A DNA stretch of 24,803 nt. Origin: Saccoglossus kowalevskii. Lineage: Eukaryota; Hemichordata; Enteropneusta; Harrimaniidae. Location: NCBI RefSeq assembly GCF_000003605.2, contig NW_003128864.1, positions 1,711-26,513 of the forward strand, given 5' to 3'. Below, one piece after another: positions 22,446 through 24,803 of this stretch; the stretch's first letter is position 1, and every line of letters starts with the position of its first letter. The translations under genes were made by a program, and so were the position numbers. The notes under the pieces are model-generated. The model did no database searches, was not told where the DNA came from, and worked only from the letters and a program-made list of their open reading frames with translations.

Positions 22446-24803
22446 CTACACACCCGCAGTATTCAATACAATTCTTGTATATTGCCATCGGTAAACCGCG
22501 TTTAAATTCGTTTTAAGATGATGTATAGTCCCATGTGCTTGTCAACTTGTCTTTATCCTGTTCATTATTACCTATTACCACGAACTAAAACGATGATCCG
22601 ATTTCCCCCCAAAAATAGGACACAGTTAAATTTAGTATGCTGATTTGCACAATCAGGACAAATCTACTCACTCTTAAATGGCAGTCATCATCCATTTTCA
22701 GTCACTGGCATCCTAACTTGAAATGAACAAATACAACAATTTGTAAATGATCGATGAGGCATTTCAGAAACCATGTGTTGTTGTATGTTCCTTTTCCCAG
22801 TACGTTTACAAGCGATAATTACAGTTTTAAATGTTCGTGGGCCAACAACGGAATCTATCATGTGATATCAATGTTAACCTCATTCGGTTTCATTGCGTCC
22901 TTAAGGCAAACAAGATCACACTTTTTCCCGTCCTTGATGTGTTGTATTCGTTCGAAGAAACATAAAACGCCCACATTTCACGGTCTCTTTGGAATTGACG
23001 TATATATATATGCTTTTGTATTTTAGTGTATTTTGTTATCATTCCTCGAGTATACCTCCCATTATAAATCTTAACTACAACTACTATGGAATATATAATT
23101 ATTGCAGAATGAAAGTCATAGTTTTGCTGGATTGGTTGTAAACGCTTTTCGAGCTTGTTATCGCCATCATATGGATGCATCTAATCTCTAGACCCTAGAT
23201 TCGTCATCTTTGTCGAAGGTAAATTGCCGCCATTACATTATTTATCTTTAAATGTCAACTGTCGCATAACAAGCTAAGGTTGTCAGTCATTAATACTTCT
23301 TTACAGCATATCTACTATTATAATAAACGGGATTTCCTTGCTAATCTCCTGAACGTTACACGGTGTCAAATTATTGCCTAATGCGTTTTTTTTTTTTTTT
23401 CAAAGAAAGGCTTTCATCACGAGGCACCGTTAAACGCTTCTGTTTGTTTTCTAGACTTGGACGGCGTCATTCAAATACTCAATTTTCTCTCGCAATCACA
23501 AATCAAAGTTGTTTATAGACCCAGAACAGTTGGCGGCGATTTTACACATATAGCGAATGGTTGTGAGGCTAATTGACGCCGTTTTACAATAGGTTATCGC
23601 TATTTAGCCTTAGTAATTTTTCATCAGCGCGTTCACAAATTGAAAATAGTGTTACATGTTCATGAGATGCATTGCTAACCGAATGAAAGAGAAAAGTCAT
23701 TATTGAGGTTCTGGATTGGTAGCCCAAGGATTTGTGTTACGGATTGAATTTCAATAGCAATGTTTGGTTCATTGTAATGTGTAATCATCGCAATTCTTGC
23801 GGGACTCTGGTTCATCTCTAGAGCGGCTTAAGGATCTGCATGATGATTAACGTTCATTTGTGCGAATAAATCAGCAGGGACCTCAGTTTTATTGATGAAA
23901 TTGCATTTTCCCGGCACCAAGATAACATGGTATAGAACGATAAGTTTTTTTTTTCGGAGATCCAAAGCTTTTTTCCATTAATTCACTTTGACATTGACAA
24001 ACCTACATTTGCTTTCTCATACTAATGGTCGGGTTTACGTAGTAGTTTTGTGATCGAGAAATCACGAACCGTGAACAAGTATAGAGCGATTACAAGCAGC
24101 CTCGTTAAAATTACATCCTCTAGTTCGTATTCTTTAAAGATTTTTCGAATACACTATATCCAATTTACAGTTTTATCTCTACATTTAATGATATTCAGAA
24201 CGTCGCGTAAGACATCATTATACATCATATTGTTCCAATTATTGTTCTTCGCGGCGAATGGATAACTTGGAGATCAGTGTGAGCACACATTTCGGATGTG
24301 TTGGCATTTCACAGTTGCTTTAATGAGAATATCAACTCGCGAGTATGTCATAAATAAAATACTATTTCGCCCGAGATTAGAGTTGAATGATGTGATACAG
24401 TCGTTATTGCCGTTGTACTGCCATAAATTACGTTCCATGAATACCGTTGTGTGTCTATCGGCCTGTGTAATGTCAAGCTCATGAGTTATGAAATCTTGAC
24501 CTTCGCTCGAACTCTACCATATTCTTCATATTTTGCAATAAATATTAAGTTATTGTAAATGGCTTAAGAGGTTATCATGATATTAATCTTCAATAATGTA
24601 CCACCAATGATTTTTTTTATCTCATGAAAATTTCGATTTTAGATTTGCTTGCTTCAGGCGGTTCCAATTTTATATCGAAATAATTGACTTGACAAGATTT
24701 GGAAGATCAGTGAAGATCTAATTGTGTGAGGGCGTTCTTGAAACGCATTCATTAAATTAGTCGCGGTGTCTCGCCCTATTGGTGTAGGGAATGGGAGCAC
24801 CAA
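22446..24803. other. intron-like non-coding stretch, no gene seen
   Basis: AT-rich DNA with no recognisable exon. A T15 run lies at 23386-23400. Frames at 22754-23026 (+), 22890-23180 (-) and 24050-24265 (+) are under 100 codons and unrecognised. The last 40 bases are relatively GC-rich and can form an imperfect stem (24765-24801). Confidence 0.6.
23386..23400. repeat. T15 homopolymer
   Basis: Fifteen T residues. It could be the tail of a minus-strand retroposed insert, but no body or target duplication was recognised beside it. Confidence 0.95.

Noticed and set aside
22226-22453. Open frames on both strands
   Set aside because: Both lie wholly within the 59-bp tandem repeat and are open because the repeat lacks stops in those frames.
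12217-24803. Downstream exons of the GPR158-like receptor
   Set aside because: No frame shows the expected remainder of the Cache domain, EGF-like cysteines or seven helices, so no further exon is reported.

Overview
The window looks like AT-rich nuclear DNA from an invertebrate animal. The evidence is one intron-bounded coding exon with a signal peptide, a decayed LINE-type reverse transcriptase, several minisatellites and a terminal-inverted-repeat element. No bacterial gene density, operons or Shine-Dalgarno-led genes are present. The phylum cannot be fixed from the sequence; a lophotrochozoan is plausible but this is inference.

Only one real protein-coding segment is supported. It is a + strand exon (about 11416-12210, coding from the ATG at 11523) for the N-terminus of a class C orphan GPCR of the GPR158/GPR179 type: signal peptide, Ser-rich linker and the first part of the extracellular Cache-like ligand domain. 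It lies between a good splice acceptor at 11414-11415 and a strong GTAAGT donor at 12211. The rest of the receptor was not found, so 12211-24803 is best read as the start of a long intron. DNA left of 11415 is upstream intron and/or intergenic DNA.

Layout: 1-233 is an 18-bp minisatellite. It abuts a frame-shifted LINE reverse transcriptase fossil on the - strand (about 235-660). From 661 to 9399 is non-coding DNA with microsatellites and short palindromes. A 917-bp element with 13-bp inverted ends flanked by TTAA lies at 9404-10320. A small CpG-rich patch (10490-10532) and a diverged tandem repeat with a period of about 120 bp (10541-10962) follow, a few hundred bases before the receptor exon. 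After the exon come intron-like DNA, a roughly 1-kb minisatellite of 19-bp units with a 114-bp higher-order repeat (14921-15945), more non-coding DNA, and a five-copy 59-bp repeat (about 22140-22440).

I see no multi-gene system, CRISPR array, tRNA or rRNA. The most interesting points are the receptor exon and its apparent lack of the glycine-contacting Ser-Arg pair, its two minimal upstream ORFs, the TTAA-flanked element, the repeat carrying nuclear-receptor half-sites just upstream of the gene, and the higher-order satellite. Most other open frames look like chance ORFs in AT-rich or repetitive DNA.
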